Made by a program: the position numbers and the translations under genes. From the NCBI RefSeq assembly GCF_004803855.2, contig NZ_CP012552.1, positions 1,488,001-1,552,000 of the forward strand: a DNA stretch of 64,000 bases, read 5' to 3'. Below are positions 63,379 to 64,000 of this stretch, in pieces. The notes beneath the pieces were generated by a model. That model saw only the letters and a program-made list of their open reading frames with translations. It did no database searches and had not been told where the DNA came from. The DNA comes from Campylobacter sp. RM16192. Lineage in GTDB: Bacteria; Campylobacterota; Campylobacteria; Campylobacterales; Campylobacteraceae. Within the stretch, counting starts at the first letter, position 1, and each line of letters opens with the position of its first letter.

Positions 63379-64000
63379 TTATTCTATTTTATCTACTAAA
63401 GTGGTTTTAAGAGTCACTGTCCTTCCTAGCTCGGAAGGTGGAAATTTTTCAAAGGTCATACTTTGTAAAAATTCCCTGACCTTGTCATTAAATTCACTAT
63501 TATATGATAATTTTTTAATGTTATAACTAAAATTTCCACTTAAATCTATACTAATTTCAACCTCAGCATTATCGTTTGAATCAGCTTTATAAGCATTCCA
63601 TTTTGTAGCTAAAATTCTTTTAATCTGCCCTATATAAGGATGGTCTTCTCCAGTCATTTGCAACTCAGGAGTTTTAGCGACTTTATCAAGCTTTAATGCA
63701 TTTATAACATCGCTTGCCTTTTTTTGAGAGCTTTGAGATTGATTTTTTTCAGGCTTTTTTCTGCTCTGCTCTTTTAAAGGCTCAGTCTTTTTTACAACCT
63801 TATCCTCTTTAAGCTTAGATATGTTTATATCTTTAAAAAGATCCTTTAGGCTCGGCTCTTCTGTTTTTTGGACAATTTCAGGCTCTGGTTTTACTTCTGG
63901 CTCCAAAGGTTTGTTTGTAGTATCTGGCTTTGGCTCCTCTTTAACTTCTTCAATCTTTTTTTCAGGCTCTTCTACTTTTACTACTTCTTCTTTTTTTTCA
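63379..64000 (-). CDS. tolA: TolA (C-terminal part, cut by window edge)
   Basis: The frame is open to the window end, so only the last 206 residues or so are visible. A Lys/Glu/Pro-rich linker (EVKEEPKPDTTNKPLEPEVK) is followed by a TonB/TolA-type C-terminal domain from about 80 residues before the end (HPYIGQIKRILATKWNAY, VEISIDLSGNFSYNIKKLSY). Its place before tolB and pal identifies it as the Tol-system transducer rather than TonB. The N-terminal anchor lies outside. Confidence 0.85.
   Translation of the reverse strand, partial: EKKEEVVKVEEPEKKIEEVKEEPKPDTTNKPLEPEVKPEPEIVQKTEEPSLKDLFKDINISKLKEDKVVKKTEPLKEQSRKKPEKNQSQSSQKKASDVINALKLDKVAKTPELQMTGEDHPYIGQIKRILATKWNAYKADSNDNAEVEISIDLSGNFSYNIKKLSYNSEFNDKVREFLQSMTFEKFPPSELGRTVTLKTTLVDKIE

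Overview
The window is a piece of a low-GC Campylobacter chromosome (phylum Campylobacterota). Evidence from the sequence is the gene order: gyrA-flgP-flgQ-flgR-asd-yqhA, fliY-fliM-fliA-(small membrane protein)-flhG-flhF-folK-pepQ-aroQ divergent from mqnX-sppA, and bamA/tyrA-M23-lpxC-tsaB-thrB-ylxR-infB-rbfA-rimP followed by accD-rlmH-dksA-dus and the tol-pal block. I recognise these blocks as the arrangement of Campylobacter jejuni genes, here joined in a different order. GyrA carries Thr86 and Asp90 in Campylobacter numbering. The species cannot be fixed from sequence alone; the nickel ECF operon argues against C. jejuni itself.

Bases 1-10,133 are accessory DNA piled up at a tRNA-Asn(GTT) gene. 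A 19-bp direct repeat of the tRNA 3' end (3224-3242 and 10055-10073) splits the region into two islands in tandem. The left one carries a frameshifted MobV-like relaxase and an AlpA-type regulator. The right one (about 6.8 kb) carries a RelE/RelB-type toxin-antitoxin pair, a set of unknown genes and a double CPCC cysteine-rich protein. The most unusual finding is that the unknown genes in the right island have flagellar promoters: two divergent sigma28 (FliA) promoters in front of a 614-aa EF-hand-bearing protein and a 280-aa protein, and a sigma54 (RpoN) promoter in front of a third gene that is now broken by one stop codon and two homopolymer frameshifts. This looks like a mobile flagellar-regulon cargo of unknown function. 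No intact integrase is visible.

Bases 10,274-39,170 hold core genes: a radical SAM protein and chemoreceptor behind hemE, a ydhR-type gene, lepA, two lipoproteins, comF, gyrA and the flgPQR-asd block, then a five-gene nickel (or cobalt) ECF transporter operon on the minus strand, prs, tonB, mnmA, a LOG-type gene, and the flagellar switch/regulation cluster fliY-fliM-fliA-flhG-flhF with folK, pepQ and aroQ.

Bases 39,350-64,000 hold mqnX and sppA, ribD, bamA, and the long plus-strand run from tyrA through recO (cell wall, lipid A, translation initiation, fatty acid synthesis, tRNA/rRNA modification). They end with the minus-strand run tolA-tolB-pal-cpoB-slyD-fabD-mtnN-ttcA, with tolA cut by the window edge. 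Two fine-scale oddities stand out here. tsaB has no ATG/GTG/TTG start and appears to begin at ATA where ATGA became ATAA at the lpxC stop, and a GC-rich patch spans the dus/recO junction. One tRNA gene was found; no rRNA, CRISPR array or insertion sequence was seen.
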